From Leptolinea tardivitalis (GTDB lineage Bacteria; Chloroflexota; Anaerolineae; Anaerolineales; Anaerolineaceae), in NCBI RefSeq assembly GCF_001050275.1, contig NZ_BBYA01000010.1, forward strand, positions 248,001-312,000: a DNA stretch of 64,000 nt. The letters run 5' to 3'. Every line of letters starts with the position of its first letter. The stretch's first letter is position 1. Below, one piece after another: positions 25,343 through 33,765 of the stretch. Below the pieces are notes generated by a model, which was given only the letters and a program-made list of their open reading frames with translations, did not search any database and was not told the DNA's origin. The position numbers were made by a program, and so were the translations under genes.

Positions 25343-26665
25343 ATGAAAATTAATCTTGATATTACACCACCTCAAAAGCCCCATTCATTTGCAACTATAA
25401 ATTTACAAGAGAATGGGAATTCATGTACTCTCAACCTGGAATATCCCAAATTAGAAAAAGTAACGAGTGATATAAATGATGTCTTATTAGATCTTGTTTT
25501 ATTAGCGAACACGGTATATGCAGTGGATAGATGGATTATTAGAGAAAAAGCACCAGATAATTGGACACGAAATTTATCAGTATGTTTGCCAGTCTCAAAT
25601 CCAGGCAAATGGAATCTAACTCAACCCGAGTTGAATAAATGCCTTTCTTTTCTTACAGGTGATTTTTGGGAAATAAAATTTGAAAAACGAAATACATCAT
25701 TGGTCTTAAAAAATCAAGAGCAGCTTCCGCTACCAATAATTAGAGGGCAAGCTGTAAGTCTTTTCTCTGGGGGGCTCGATTCGCTTGTCGGGGTAATTAA
25801 CTGGTTGGAAGAAAACAAAGATAAATCATTGGCTCTTATTGGACATCATGATCCACGTATGGCTGGCCCACTTTCTGATCAGGAAGGCACTTTAAGAATT
25901 CTCAAGGACTGTTATCCGGGAAGGCTTAATGATATTTTAATCGCTGTTGGCGCAAATACAGGTAGTGACACAACTCTTCGCGGCCGATCATTTTTATTTA
26001 TCATTTTAGGTATTTATGTAGCAAACTCCATTGGTATTACAACACCATTAATTATTCCGGAGAATGGTACGATGGCATTAAATGTGCCCTTAACTCCTTC
26101 GCGTGGTGGATCCAGTAGTACTAGAACTGTACACCCATATTATTTACTATTAATTGACAAAATATTGAAAACCCTTGGAATTACGAATCCGATTAGCAAT
26201 CCATTGGCTCTTAAAACTAAAGGGGAAGTTCTTGCGAGTTGTCTAAATCAAGCTGTTTTGGAAAAAGCTATACCTTTTACGGCCTCCTGTTCCAAGCGGG
26301 GTCATAATCGTGAATGGATTCGTCGACAAGCTGGACAGTGTGGTTTATGCATTCCTTGTATTTACCGGCGGGCTGCGCTTCACCATATTGGTAAAGACAA
26401 TGAAATTTATGGAAGAGATATATGCAAAGGCGAGGTTAACATTCATTCAAAGCTAACTCTTGCTGATGATCTACGTGCATACTTATCATTCATTAAAAGT
26501 AACCCGACAGAAGACGAAATAAAGCAAAGATTATTAGCTAACGGCAGATTGGATTTGAATGATTTAGATGAATATGCCGATGTAATAATTAGAGCTATGG
26601 AGGAAGTCCGAGATTTATTTAGAGACAAAGCCATAAATGAAATTAAAAATCTAGCTGGAGTGTAA
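25343..26665 (+). CDS. qatC: QatC: QueC-like PP-loop protein of the Qat system
   Basis: The product is 440 residues from the ATG at 25343, which has AGGTGAGAAG upstream; a start at 25328 would overlap qatB. The PP-loop motif LFSGGLDSLVG near residues 138-148 marks an N-type ATP pyrophosphatase like QueC, the 7-cyano-7-deazaguanine synthase. A zinc-site set (CSK..., then QCGLCIPC) lies near 315-339, as in QueC. The N-terminal 130 residues are an addition not found in housekeeping QueC. In Qat it may make or attach a nucleobase-like modification, but this is inferred from the fold. Confidence 0.85.
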   Translation: MKINLDITPPQKPHSFATINLQENGNSCTLNLEYPKLEKVTSDINDVLLDLVLLANTVYAVDRWIIREKAPDNWTRNLSVCLPVSNPGKWNLTQPELNKCLSFLTGDFWEIKFEKRNTSLVLKNQEQLPLPIIRGQAVSLFSGGLDSLVGVINWLEENKDKSLALIGHHDPRMAGPLSDQEGTLRILKDCYPGRLNDILIAVGANTGSDTTLRGRSFLFIILGIYVANSIGITTPLIIPENGTMALNVPLTPSRGGSSSTRTVHPYYLLLIDKILKTLGITNPISNPLALKTKGEVLASCLNQAVLEKAIPFTASCSKRGHNREWIRRQAGQCGLCIPCIYRRAALHHIGKDNEIYGRDICKGEVNIHSKLTLADDLRAYLSFIKSNPTEDEIKQRLLANGRLDLNDLDEYADVIIRAMEEVRDLFRDKAINEIKNLAGV

Positions 26666-27415
26666 ATGAATTGCGTACTAATAGACACCCATTGCCATTT
26701 AGATTTCTATAAGAATCCTGAGCGGGTAGCTCAAAACATGGAAATGCAGGGTGGTTATGTAATTTCAATGACTAACCTTCCAAGTCACTATGTTTTTAGT
26801 CAACCTCATGTTAAACCTTTTAAAAAAGTTCGCCTTTCTTTAGGTTTACATCCGCTAGAAATAGAGCGACATACAAACCGTGAATTTGAAATTTTTTCCG
26901 AAATGGTTGACACCACCTCATATATTGGAGAGGTGGGGTTAGATTTTTCACGCGAATGGAAATCTAGTTCTGAAAGACAAATTCGTAGTTTGAATTTTGT
27001 ATTAGGCCTACTAAATCAAAAACCAAAGTTTGTTTCTCTGCATTCAAGAGGTGCAGAAAAAGAAGTCTTAGATATATTAATCGATAATAAAATTCAGGTC
27101 GCAGTTTTTCATTGGTATTCGGGCTCGATTACTACCCTTGATGTGATACTTCAGAAGGGGTTTTATTTTTCTATAAATCCATCAATGATTAAGTCCAATC
27201 AGGGTAGAAAAATAATTTCTTACATTCCACGCGATCGAATATTAACTGAAACAGATGGTCCATTTATATCCATCTACAATAAACCAGTCGAGCCAACCAG
27301 TGTTGTCGATGTTATCCGCTTTTTGTCCCAACAATGGGAAATATCTTATGATGAAGCAATGTGCCAAATATATTCAAATTTCAAAATTCTAATGGATAAG
27401 ATAATCCAAAAATAA
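26666..27415 (+). CDS. qatD: QatD: TatD-family metal-dependent nuclease
   Basis: The 249-residue protein carries the TatD metal-binding set in order: DTHCHLD (residues 7-13), GEVGLDFS, SLHSRG, VFHWYSG and TETDGPF. TatD proteins are TIM-barrel DNases with two metal ions. It is shorter and less hydrophobic than housekeeping TatD and is fused into the operon by direct abutment: the qatC stop ends at 26665 and this ATG starts at 26666. It is the nuclease arm of QatABCD. Confidence 0.86.
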   Translation: MNCVLIDTHCHLDFYKNPERVAQNMEMQGGYVISMTNLPSHYVFSQPHVKPFKKVRLSLGLHPLEIERHTNREFEIFSEMVDTTSYIGEVGLDFSREWKSSSERQIRSLNFVLGLLNQKPKFVSLHSRGAEKEVLDILIDNKIQVAVFHWYSGSITTLDVILQKGFYFSINPSMIKSNQGRKIISYIPRDRILTETDGPFISIYNKPVEPTSVVDVIRFLSQQWEISYDEAMCQIYSNFKILMDKIIQK

Positions 27416-27435
27416 TAAGCCGCTTTAATAATATC

Positions 27436-27502
27436 CACGCCGTTCCCCCTTAAGACTTTAGGGGAACAACCGGATAAGAACGCCCTACCAGGTTGTTCCC
27501 TC
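27436..27502 (-). repeat. structured repeat, copy A (covarying hairpins)
   Basis: GTTCCCC (27442-27448) can pair with GGGGAAC (27461-27467), and GGGAACAACC (27462-27471) can pair with GGTTGTTCCC (27491-27500). The two stems share bases and exclude each other. Read on the minus strand, the element aligns over about 65 bp with copies at 35438-35497 and 36132-36193. It lies between the 3' ends of qatD and the coiled-coil gene. Confidence 0.65.
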
Positions 27503-27504
27503 TT

Positions 27505-28818
27505 TCATTTTCCCCGCCTTACCGAAAGCCATATACCACCATCCTTTTCAGACCGTTTTCCATTCCGGAGCCCATGTAAGTTGGTTAAAAACGAGTTGTA
27601 GTTCAGCCCACCCAAAGCCAGGTTGATCTCCCCCTGGATTGCTCTTTGACCAGTCAGGTTGTCGCAAAAAACGTACAGGTTGCCGTTGGAAGCCTCATAC
27701 AGGTTGATCCATTTTTGCTTTCTGGACATCTTGTCCTTATGTACATCCCGTTCCACTTCGATAAATATCAGTTCCCCGGTTGTGGGGTCAATGGCTGAAA
27801 TGTCCGGAATGAATGAACCGCCATTGGATAGTTGAATCTCTTGAACCTGCCCTTTAATCAGGTAACCCGCATCCACAAGAAACTCTGCAGCCTGGATGTT
27901 TAAAATCGTATGCTCCGGAGAAGAGTGGCATCGGATCAGCCGGTCATACTCGTTTCCAATGGGTTCATGCCCTGCTAGAGCCTGGTAAACAAGTTTTCCC
28001 TCTTCGGTCAACCGAAGTACATCCGGGCTGTTCCCGCCAGAGCTGGATCCTTGCTCAGGCATACCTTCAATTTTTTCGATCAAAATGGGATGGCAGTTTT
28101 CTTCCTCGACGAGAAGCCGGCTCACCGCTTCATCCAGGCTGTTATTATCCATAGACAGGGAAAGCCGTTTGGCCATTTCCTTGGTGATGGATGGACGCAG
28201 CGCCTTACCGGTATCGCCCATGACCAGAACGGCAACAGAACTTTTTTCAAAGCCTTTCGACGCCTGCCAGGATTTTATCCAGATCGGAAGTGAAGCTAAA
28301 TTATCGGGTGTGACAGGAACCTCGGCAACTGACCGGGTTCCTGTCACTGTCTGGTTTAGAACATCCTTTTGTGCCTGGCGGAGGGCCGAAAGATGAGAAT
28401 TGAGATTGTTGTTTTCACCTTGTAATTTTTTATTGGCTTCCACCAGACCCATATTCACCTGTTCAAGTTCTGAATATTTCTGGCCCAATTCTTTCAACTG
28501 ATGCCGGATCTCGTTTAATTCGCCAGGCTTTTCTTTCCTTTTGACATCATCCATCAAGGCCCGCATCCGGATGTGAATCAGGTAAGCAAGATCGTCGTCG
28601 GCAAGCTTTTCCAAGGGGTGATTGGATTTTTCGCAGGCTTCGTCATAATCCTGATCCAGGAAGCGGAGAAGCTTGACCAGGTGTTGGTGAGCGGTCTCCC
28701 ACATCTTTTGCCAGTTGGTTTGCATTTTTTGATCGTGCTCCTCGCTTTGACCGATTATGTCTCTGGAGATTCGCATGGATTGGTTACGTTGAAAATCCTC
28801 TAATGAGATTTCAGCCAT
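27505..28818 (-). CDS. coiled-coil protein with possible nuclease-like C-terminal domain
   Basis: This 437-residue protein has a long predicted coiled coil at residues about 85-150 (LKELGQKYSELEQVNMGL, KLQGENNNLNSHL). The C-terminal domain has SFIPDISAIDPTTGELIF followed by IEVERDVHKDKMSRKQKW, a pattern that resembles a degenerate PD-(D/E)XK core or the domain seen in replication-relaxation-type plasmid proteins (here Glu-x-Glu rather than Glu-x-Lys). It overlaps the end of the next upstream gene by 19 bp and belongs to the SSB operon. I infer a role in element DNA processing. The domain call is weak. Confidence 0.55.
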   Translation of the reverse strand: MAEISLEDFQRNQSMRISRDIIGQSEEHDQKMQTNWQKMWETAHQHLVKLLRFLDQDYDEACEKSNHPLEKLADDDLAYLIHIRMRALMDDVKRKEKPGELNEIRHQLKELGQKYSELEQVNMGLVEANKKLQGENNNLNSHLSALRQAQKDVLNQTVTGTRSVAEVPVTPDNLASLPIWIKSWQASKGFEKSSVAVLVMGDTGKALRPSITKEMAKRLSLSMDNNSLDEAVSRLLVEEENCHPILIEKIEGMPEQGSSSGGNSPDVLRLTEEGKLVYQALAGHEPIGNEYDRLIRCHSSPEHTILNIQAAEFLVDAGYLIKGQVQEIQLSNGGSFIPDISAIDPTTGELIFIEVERDVHKDKMSRKQKWINLYEASNGNLYVFCDNLTGQRAIQGEINLALGGLNYNSFLTNLHGLRNGKRSEKDGGIWLSVRRGK

Positions 28819-29348
28819 TGGTTGGCCTCCAATTCTGATTTCATCTTCCGGGCTTCTTCCAACTTTTGGGTCGCCGTATCCTGATTTTTCTTTTCAGGGG
28901 CGCTTACCCATTGCAAAGCGCTGCGCGCCGCTTCCAGATAAGTAAGCGATGTCGAAAGCATCTGTTCATGGATTCCCATGCCAATGGGAGGCACGCCGGT
29001 GCGGTCCACCCGCTGGGCCAATTCCACCGCATGCTGCAGGGTTTGTTGGGCAGATCTGGATTGGGTAAACAAATCACCCTGTTGGTCAGTGGCGATCACA
29101 TGCGCAATTTCTCCATCCAGAATGGCTAATTCGGAAATCCAGGACTGGGCAGACCGCCGGTAATCTTCCACAGCTTTTACTTCCGGCAGCAACAGCACCG
29201 GTTTTCCCTGGTCATCGAGCGGTGAGATAAACACGCCGATAATCGTGAACAAGACTGCAATTCCCAAAAGGATCCATCCAAATTTTTGCAGCTTCTCTTC
29301 GGATACTTGAATAATGGATTCATCCGGGTCATTCTGCATCATGAGCAT
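28800..29348 (-). CDS. single-span membrane protein of the SSB operon
   Basis: The product is about 182 residues. ATG codons at 29348, 29342 and 29339 and a TTG at 29363 are all possible starts, and all fall inside the 3' end of the SSB gene. One transmembrane helix (WILLGIAVLFTIIGVFISP) is followed by a helical extracytoplasmic domain with an LDGEIAHVIATDQQGDLF segment resembling four-helix sensor-like or pilin-like domains. It overlaps both neighbours and is translationally coupled. I recognise no family. Confidence 0.55.
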   Translation of the reverse strand: MLMMQNDPDESIIQVSEEKLQKFGWILLGIAVLFTIIGVFISPLDDQGKPVLLLPEVKAVEDYRRSAQSWISELAILDGEIAHVIATDQQGDLFTQSRSAQQTLQHAVELAQRVDRTGVPPIGMGIHEQMLSTSLTYLEAARSALQWVSAPEKKNQDTATQKLEEARKMKSELEANQWLKSH

Positions 29349-29775
29349 ATTCCCCGGTTTCAAGAATTAATTTAACCGCTTCCAGATCGCTGGATGCGGA
29401 GCCATTTCGTTTACTCCGCTGTTTCAACTCGGCGATGACCTGTTTCCCGCGTTCATAATCGATATTGCGAATGAATTCAATTCGCTCGGCGACCACCTCA
29501 AAAACCGGCGTGGTGGTATTCGGCCGGCTGCGCATCTGGATATGACCTTCCACACCGATCCGGCTGCCTTTCTGAACGTGCCCATACACCAGCTCGGCCA
29601 GTGTGCCATATACCAGAACGCGAAGTCCCTTGACCGGTTTGGCTTCCGGGCTGCCATCGATCATCAGGTATAGCCGTAAATAAGGAACCGGGTCCTGGTT
29701 TTCGGGTCGCAGATAATCAAAATAAATATCACCGGTGATATCGCCGCGTTGCCATGTAAAATTGCCTTGTGCCAT
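29329..29775 (-). CDS. ssb: single-stranded DNA-binding protein (OB fold)
   Basis: This 148-residue protein begins MAQGNFTWQRGDITGDIYF. It follows the OB-fold order of SSB: PYLRLYLMIDG, GLRVLVYGTLAELVYGHV, KGSRIGVEGHIQMRS and PVFEVVAERIEFI. Instead of the usual acidic DDDIPF tip it ends in a charged helix (SDLEAVKLILETGEYAHDAE), so it may not recruit the host SSB partners. GGAG precedes the ATG. It probably coats single strands during transfer or replication of the element. Several OB-fold plasmid proteins look alike, so a dedicated function remains possible. Confidence 0.75.
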   Translation of the reverse strand: MAQGNFTWQRGDITGDIYFDYLRPENQDPVPYLRLYLMIDGSPEAKPVKGLRVLVYGTLAELVYGHVQKGSRIGVEGHIQMRSRPNTTTPVFEVVAERIEFIRNIDYERGKQVIAELKQRSKRNGSASSDLEAVKLILETGEYAHDAE

Positions 29776-29859
29776 TGTGAAGACTCCTTTTTGTGTTTTG
29801 AAAGATTATTTCTGTGGATACCAGCAGCCCTGCTGGGCATTGTTACTAATCTCGACGAC

Positions 29860-32001
29860 TTAACTACTCATCCATGATTCCTCCTGGATATCTAATCTCA
29901 ATCCGAGTGCATCCGCCAGAAGACGAACCCGGTCACGTTTTACTTGAGCAAATAACATTCGCCAGTTTCGGTCGGACGGAGAGCGGAACGTCAGCTCCTG
30001 TTCGATCAACCCGGCCAATTGATGAGGTGGGTATGCTGCCAATCGTTCACTTGCACCGCCGGCGTTGGTTTCGGGATTCTCTTTGAGTTTGGCAATAGCC
30101 AGGCTATAAGGGTTCTGGATGCTCGCCTGGGATGCGCCATGAATCACCCAGGAGACAAAGGCCTGGGCATCCTTTTCCTGATTCAACAGGATTTGACGGT
30201 TTTTCTTGTCGGCCCGAGCCAATAATTTTTCTAAGTCCCAATTTCCGTTGGAATCGGTTACCACCGCCACCGCTTGAAGCTCAGGATCATCGGCGGACAA
30301 ATTCGACGAATCTTGGGTTGAGGAGGTATCTTTCTCTTTTTGGGAATCTTTAAAGCGTTTAAGAGTCTTTAAAAGAGTCTCAAAACAATCTTTGCATTCC
30401 AGGTCGAGCGTCTCAAAACAATCCTTGAGGATAGCGGTGAGAGTCTCAGAACAACCATTGGTTGAGTTTGACAGTCTCAAAACAACCTTTGACCCATTTT
30501 TGACAGTCTCAATCCAATCATTGAGGTCCGTGTTAACCTCATCCACCCATGAGTAAAGCTCATCCAATATGCCCTGATCTTCGCAATCAGCCAGCAGCGA
30601 CGAGGCTGCCCGCCAGATCATTTCATGTTGAGGGGTCAGGGGATCGACGCGCTGCACCTTGAACTTCCAGGCATAACTTCCCGATGAATTCACGCGGTGG
30701 TCGGTACGGTCTACAAACAACCCTAATAAATCCTGGATGCGTTGGCGGCGAGCAAATTCTTGATCGGTGCGGTCGGTCAGTTCGTCTTTCCGTTTCCCGC
30801 GATCAATCTTGGCCGGCAACCAGGTAGCCACGGTGCGCGGATTCTTGATCCCCAATCGTTGGGCAATTGCCTCATAGCCGCCTTCGATCCAGACCTCATC
30901 TCGTAGCTCTCCAGTCTCATCGTTGAAGTAACACAAATTGCGCAGGATCAGAATCAACATGGCTGCATCTGGTCCCAGGGCCGGCAGCCAGTTTTTGAGA
31001 AAATACCAGCTGACCAGGATGAATTCTCCCTGAGCTAAGATGCGGTCTGCCAGTTGATCGGCAAGCGTGGCAAGCTCTGGAGTAAGCCGGCGCCCTACCA
31101 GATCGCGGACAATCTCCTGGACGGTCAGGTAACGAGGTTGCATAGTTTCAAAGTTGTCCGGAGGCAGGCGGGTGGGGTAGCTCAATATTTGTTTTGGATC
31201 CGCGGTAACTGCCGCTTGAAGCGCTGAAACGGGTGATTCACGAATCCCGTGATCCAGCAAGAAAGATTTCAAATCATCAGCATCTCCTGGCATCAAAGGG
31301 GTATCCAAAAGGACGTATTTATTGGATGACTTTTTGGCACGTCCGGTACGTTTGTCCACCTCGTGATCTGTTTCGTTTTTTCTAGCAAACCAATACAGGG
31401 TGCTGCCAGGTTGTAATAAACGAAAGAATTGCGCCCGGCTGATTCCGGCCCATTGGCAGACCTGTTCAGCCCGGACAGATACTTTGTTATTCCCCTTTTG
31501 AACCTTTCCCCCGGAAGCCAGGTAATATTCCTGCCATAGGGCCATCACCACAAAAATGACTTGTGATTGAACGTAAGGTAGCCAGCGGAGAAAATAGACC
31601 GGCAATCGAACCACGCGCCCGGGTTCAAGCAGAGAATCACGAATAGATCGGTATAAGATATCCAATTCAACCGGATCAGAGTCGATTTCCGATGAATATT
31701 CATCGTCCTCGTCGCTGGAGTTGCCCAGATCATAATCCTGGTCCTTCACAATAAAGCGGACTTTGATTTCCCGGTTCATCACCCCACAAAGAAATCGCTC
31801 CAGGGTCGAGGTTAATCGATCCGCCAGCCAATCCCGACCATAGGAGTTCATGCAGCTGATTACAAACGTGCCATCGTTGAAATCCTCCAGGCAAGCCGGT
31901 TTGACCCAGGTTTCAAATGCGGCCCGCGACATGTCCATTTGCAGGTTGGCGAGAGCTGCTTGCCAGGCTTTTTCCGGGGTGAATTCAATCGCTGCATCCA
32001 T
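29860..32001 (-). CDS. replication initiator-like protein with DnaA N-terminal domain
   Basis: The product is 713 residues from the ATG at 32001, which has AAGGA 8 nt upstream; the frame extends to 32133 without a better site. Residues 1-90 resemble DnaA domain I (EKAWQAALANLQMDMSRAAF, ETWVKPA). Two related winged-helix-like segments follow: VRLPVYFLRWLPYVQSQVI (about residue 120) and ILVSWYFLKNWLPALGPDA (about 340), which suggests an internal duplication. A Ser/Thr-rich linker near 560-610 leads to a helical C-terminus. There is no AAA+ motif, so it is not DnaA itself. The iteron-like gap just upstream supports a role in initiating element replication. Confidence 0.62.
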   Translation of the reverse strand: MDAAIEFTPEKAWQAALANLQMDMSRAAFETWVKPACLEDFNDGTFVISCMNSYGRDWLADRLTSTLERFLCGVMNREIKVRFIVKDQDYDLGNSSDEDDEYSSEIDSDPVELDILYRSIRDSLLEPGRVVRLPVYFLRWLPYVQSQVIFVVMALWQEYYLASGGKVQKGNNKVSVRAEQVCQWAGISRAQFFRLLQPGSTLYWFARKNETDHEVDKRTGRAKKSSNKYVLLDTPLMPGDADDLKSFLLDHGIRESPVSALQAAVTADPKQILSYPTRLPPDNFETMQPRYLTVQEIVRDLVGRRLTPELATLADQLADRILAQGEFILVSWYFLKNWLPALGPDAAMLILILRNLCYFNDETGELRDEVWIEGGYEAIAQRLGIKNPRTVATWLPAKIDRGKRKDELTDRTDQEFARRQRIQDLLGLFVDRTDHRVNSSGSYAWKFKVQRVDPLTPQHEMIWRAASSLLADCEDQGILDELYSWVDEVNTDLNDWIETVKNGSKVVLRLSNSTNGCSETLTAILKDCFETLDLECKDCFETLLKTLKRFKDSQKEKDTSSTQDSSNLSADDPELQAVAVVTDSNGNWDLEKLLARADKKNRQILLNQEKDAQAFVSWVIHGASQASIQNPYSLAIAKLKENPETNAGGASERLAAYPPHQLAGLIEQELTFRSPSDRNWRMLFAQVKRDRVRLLADALGLRLDIQEESWMSS

Positions 32002-32143
32002 AAAAACATCCTTACCAACAAAATCACAATTTGTGAAATATCCAAAATACAGGCGGTTTCCTGGCCCAATCATTTCTAAGGATGTTTTCCACATCCCATG
32101 CAAAAGAAAAGCCTCAAAAGCCTTCCTGTTCAATCAACGTCAG

Positions 32144-32216
32144 CGGCAGCGTCTGCGTTACCGTCTGCGGCCTGTCAGCAGGCTGTCTGCGGCAAGTCAG
32201 CATTGCCGCAGACGTT
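32144..32216. other. candidate origin: GTCTGCG iterons and hairpin
   Basis: GTCTGCG occurs at 32151-32157, 32163-32169 and 32185-32191. The last is part of a perfect inverted repeat, GTCTGCGGCAA (32185-32195) and TTGCCGCAGAC (32203-32213), with a 7-bp loop. All lie in the 271-bp noncoding gap upstream of the initiator-like gene. Short direct repeats plus a hairpin next to an initiator gene is the usual layout of an iteron origin, but the array is small. An alternative is an operator or transcript leader. Confidence 0.4.
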
Positions 32217-32272
32217 CTTTTCATTCCTACAAAGCAAGTACAATTTTTCTCCGACATGAAAAGCCAGCAGGT

Positions 32273-32986
32273 TCATCGACCCTGAAATAAAGTCATGCCG
32301 ATCATCTTTGGAGCCGGTTGAAGGGACAGACTTCCATTTCGGAATGCCTGTAATGCCTGTTCAATGAAAAACCAGACCACTTCACCCACCGGCAAGGTAT
32401 GCTCATTCGCAATTGAACGGATCTTTTCCTTTAATAGGATCGGTATACGGTACGTTACGCGAATCTCCCAACGTGAGCCATCAGCTGGGCCCCTCTTGCC
32501 TTTCTTCCTTTTTGCTCCGCGTTCGTTCTTCATTGCTACCGGGAAAGCCTCATTCAGCCAGCCGTTGATTTTTTTACCTTGCGAAGGAGACACCAATGTT
32601 TTTCTCTCACCTTCCGGGAACAGGGTCATCCGCTGTGCTTTGGGATAAGCAATAAGCGCGAGCTGGCCACACTGGTACTGCTTCACACCAAACTCCAAAA
32701 AGGCGCGAACAACTTCATCCCGGGGAACAGCAAGACCTTCGGCAATTTCTTCGATCCATTCATGACACTCCCGCGGGACGCCTCGATAGGTGACCGTTTC
32801 TGCGCGATGAGCCTGCTCCCAATCCCGGTTCCTTTTCTCCCTGCGCTGAGCGGTCGGGATCAAGTCCAAAGGCTGTTTAACATCTTGTTTTTCAGAGAAC
32901 GCAGGCATATCTACGGAGCGGCCATCTTCATCAGCGTTCGACGAAGGGGTCTCTCGTAATCCGGAAAACGCATCTCGCCTGGCCAT
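32273..32986 (-). CDS. tandem-domain DNA-binding protein next to ParA (possible ParB-like partner)
   Basis: This basic 237-residue protein holds two related units: VTYRGVPRECHEWIEEIAEG...VPRDEVVRAFLEFGV...MTLFPEGE (residues about 65-130) and VTYRIPILLKEKIRSIANEH...LPVGEVVWFFIEQAL...MTLFQGR (about 170-237). Each looks like a strand-helix-helix DNA-binding unit ending in MTLF. It is 8 bp downstream of parA and starts after AGGGG. Partition operons usually pair ParA with such a centromere-binding protein. I infer that role; the protein is not a classical ParB with a KorB or HTH domain. Confidence 0.6.
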   Translation of the reverse strand: MARRDAFSGLRETPSSNADEDGRSVDMPAFSEKQDVKQPLDLIPTAQRREKRNRDWEQAHRAETVTYRGVPRECHEWIEEIAEGLAVPRDEVVRAFLEFGVKQYQCGQLALIAYPKAQRMTLFPEGERKTLVSPSQGKKINGWLNEAFPVAMKNERGAKRKKGKRGPADGSRWEIRVTYRIPILLKEKIRSIANEHTLPVGEVVWFFIEQALQAFRNGSLSLQPAPKMIGMTLFQGR

Positions 32987-32994
32987 TGTTGCCC

Positions 32995-33765
32995 CTAATA
33001 TTTCAGAACCAGGTCGGCTAACAGTTGGTATTCTTCCGCAGACCGCGAATCGGCGGCATACTCGAAGATGGTTTTTCCTTCAGACCAGCACTCCCGCAAG
33101 ACTGTAGCCCGGTGAATCGGAGAAAGTACCTTATCCTGAAAGGTTCCCTGTAAGTCCACCAGAGAGTCGCGCGATTCGCGCGTGTTATCATAAAAGGTCG
33201 GCAGGATTCCCAACAACCCGCCATGCCAGTTCTTCTTATCTCGGAGGGTCTGGATCGTGCTTATCGTTTTGGATAAGGAGTCTAGAGATGCAAACTCTGT
33301 TGCCGTAGGAACGATCACCAGGTCAGCGGCCCAGATGGCCCGCTCCTGCAAACCGCCAACGGATGGCGAGGTATCAAAAATAATGTACTCAAACCGGTCC
33401 CGCGTGAATGTTTTTAACAGGTTGCGAATATAGGAGATGGGCTGCTCCTGAACGGAGAGGATCATCTGGGCGGAGGAAGTCATGGAATTGCCGGGGATGA
33501 GTTTCAGGTCATCACGGCCCGTTTCTCGAATCCACTGCCTGACAAAGGTGACTTCGCTGGGGGAGGCCGGTTGAGTCGTCAGGAAATAGTAAGCACCCAT
33601 CTGGCCATCCATGCCTAACTTGGTAGCGCATTGACCCTGTGGGTCAAGGTCGATCAATAAAACTTGTTTGTTCTCCAATGTCAGGCTGTGCGCCAGATTG
33701 ACAGCTGTGGTAGTTTTTCCAACGCCGCCTTTCTGGTTACTGATCGTAATAATTTTGGTCGTCAT
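32995..33765 (-). CDS. parA: ParA-family partition ATPase
   Basis: This 256-residue protein begins MTTKIITISNQKGGVGKTTT and contains the deviant Walker A KGGVGKTT. The ParA motif LLIDLDPQGQCATKLG follows, then YIIFDTSPSVGGLQERAI and a later VPTATEFASLDSLSK. It lacks an N-terminal HTH, so it resembles the smaller ParA/Soj class. It would position or partition the element DNA using ATP. The ATG overlaps the upstream gene's stop by 4 bp and GGAGG precedes it. Confidence 0.9.
   Translation of the reverse strand: MTTKIITISNQKGGVGKTTTAVNLAHSLTLENKQVLLIDLDPQGQCATKLGMDGQMGAYYFLTTQPASPSEVTFVRQWIRETGRDDLKLIPGNSMTSSAQMILSVQEQPISYIRNLLKTFTRDRFEYIIFDTSPSVGGLQERAIWAADLVIVPTATEFASLDSLSKTISTIQTLRDKKNWHGGLLGILPTFYDNTRESRDSLVDLQGTFQDKVLSPIHRATVLRECWSEGKTIFEYAADSRSAEEYQLLADLVLKY

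Noticed and set aside
32002-32133. Longer N-terminus for the initiator-like protein
   Set aside because: No ribosome site at 32133; a clear AAGGA lies before the ATG at 32001, from which the DnaA-N-like domain begins. The extra part covers the iteron-side sequence.
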